15,153 nt of DNA from Actinomycetes bacterium (lineage in GTDB: Bacteria; Actinomycetota; Acidimicrobiia; Acidimicrobiales; Bog-793): NCBI GenBank assembly GCA_021823365.1, contig JAKAOD010000017.1, positions 1 to 15,153 of the forward strand. Reading direction: 5' to 3'. Under the pieces are notes generated by a model. That model made no database searches and had not been told where the DNA came from. It saw nothing but the letters and a program-made list of their open reading frames with translations. A program made the position numbers and the translations under genes. Below, one piece after another: positions 14,840 through 15,153 of this stretch. Position 1 is the first letter of the stretch. Every line of letters starts with the position of its first letter.

Positions 14840-15153
14840 TCACGCCATCGCCGCGGCCGGCGCGGCGCTGAGCCGGGACAGCGCCTCGATGCCGGTGGGT
14901 GCCTCGGCCAGCATGGGCACCAGCGCCAGGCGCCGCGCGTAGCGGGCGGCGATCTCCGCCAGGCGGTGGGTCTCAGCATCGGCCCGGGCGGCGAGCAGCG
15001 CGTCGGTGGTGGAGGTGGCGGCGAGGCTCTGGTTAGCGACCCAAGCGAACGGCTCGATCCCCGCCCGGCGCAGGTCCTCCTGCAGGGCGGCCGCCTCGTG
15101 GATCGGGGTGGCCTCGGGCACGGTGACGACGATCACGGAGGTGAACCCGGGAT
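14840..15153 (-). CDS. arsA: C-terminal part of ArsA-family anion-transporting ATPase (partial)
   Basis: The frame is open to the window edge and ends at TGA (14842-14840), giving about 104 residues. Text such as VIVVTVPEATPIHEAAALQ, then DLRRAGIEPFAWVANQSLAA and ALVPMLAEAPTGIEALSRL matches the C-terminal region of bacterial ArsA/Get3-type ATPases, which energise arsenite efflux or handle membrane-protein cargo. The P-loop and switch regions lie outside the window, so catalytic integrity cannot be judged. Together with the Acr3-like permease it suggests metalloid resistance, though the two are far apart. Confidence 0.85.
   Translation of the reverse strand, partial: PGFTSVIVVTVPEATPIHEAAALQEDLRRAGIEPFAWVANQSLAATSTTDALLAARADAETHRLAEIAARYARRLALVPMLAEAPTGIEALSRLSAAPAAAMA

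Overview
The window is about 68 percent GC by eye. It carries an IS1380-type transposase, membrane proteins of common actinobacterial types, and palindromes resembling the mycobacterial DosR/DevR operator. I infer an actinobacterium, possibly from an acidic, metal-rich or sulfidic habitat because of two proton-pump ATPases, an Acr3-like permease, an ArsA ATPase and a sulfide:quinone-reductase-like flavoprotein. No rRNA or other phylogenetic marker is present, so the lineage is a guess.

Layout: (1) 1-1710 holds the tail of an upstream gene and an IS1380-family insertion sequence. (2) 1940-3204 holds an Acr3-like permease of the bile acid/arsenite (BASS) superfamily with a palindromic box beside its start. 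(3) 3168-5734 holds a P3A proton ATPase interrupted by two apparent single-base deletions. (4) 5827-8406 holds a second, intact P3A ATPase. (5) 8403-9292 holds a doubtful small ORF and a four-helix membrane protein, closed by a strong hairpin between convergent genes. (6) 9455-12311 holds a divergent pair of flavoproteins sharing one intergenic region with a perfect palindrome: a MerA/Lpd-like oxidoreductase on the minus strand and an SQR-like protein on the plus strand. (7) 12423-13957 holds a truncated adenylate-kinase-like remnant coupled to a membrane protein of unknown function. (8) 13958-14839 has no convincing gene but contains a 51-bp tandem duplication. (9) 14840-15153 is the C-terminus of an ArsA-family ATPase running off the window.

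The main discovery candidate is the minus-strand flavoprotein at 9455-10864. Its reading frame is intact for 469 codons except for two in-frame UGA codons, at residues 44 and 49. These are exactly the two positions of the redox-active CxxxxC motif of flavoprotein disulfide reductases. A 6-bp hairpin with a GGUC loop begins its loop 17 nt after the second UGA, closely resembling the spacing and loop of the E. coli fdhF SECIS. Every confident gene here, including this one, ends in UGA, so UGA is still a stop generally. This suggests a double-selenocysteine (UxxxxU, potentially diselenide) flavoprotein, with a cysteine-inserting opal tRNA as the main alternative.

The second theme is regulation. 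Four 16-bp palindromes related to AGGGNCNTTNGGCCCT lie upstream of the permease, both ATPases and the divergent flavoprotein pair. If they are real operators, most of the window is one regulon for ion/proton pumping and thiol, sulfide or metalloid redox chemistry, perhaps induced by hypoxia or redox stress.
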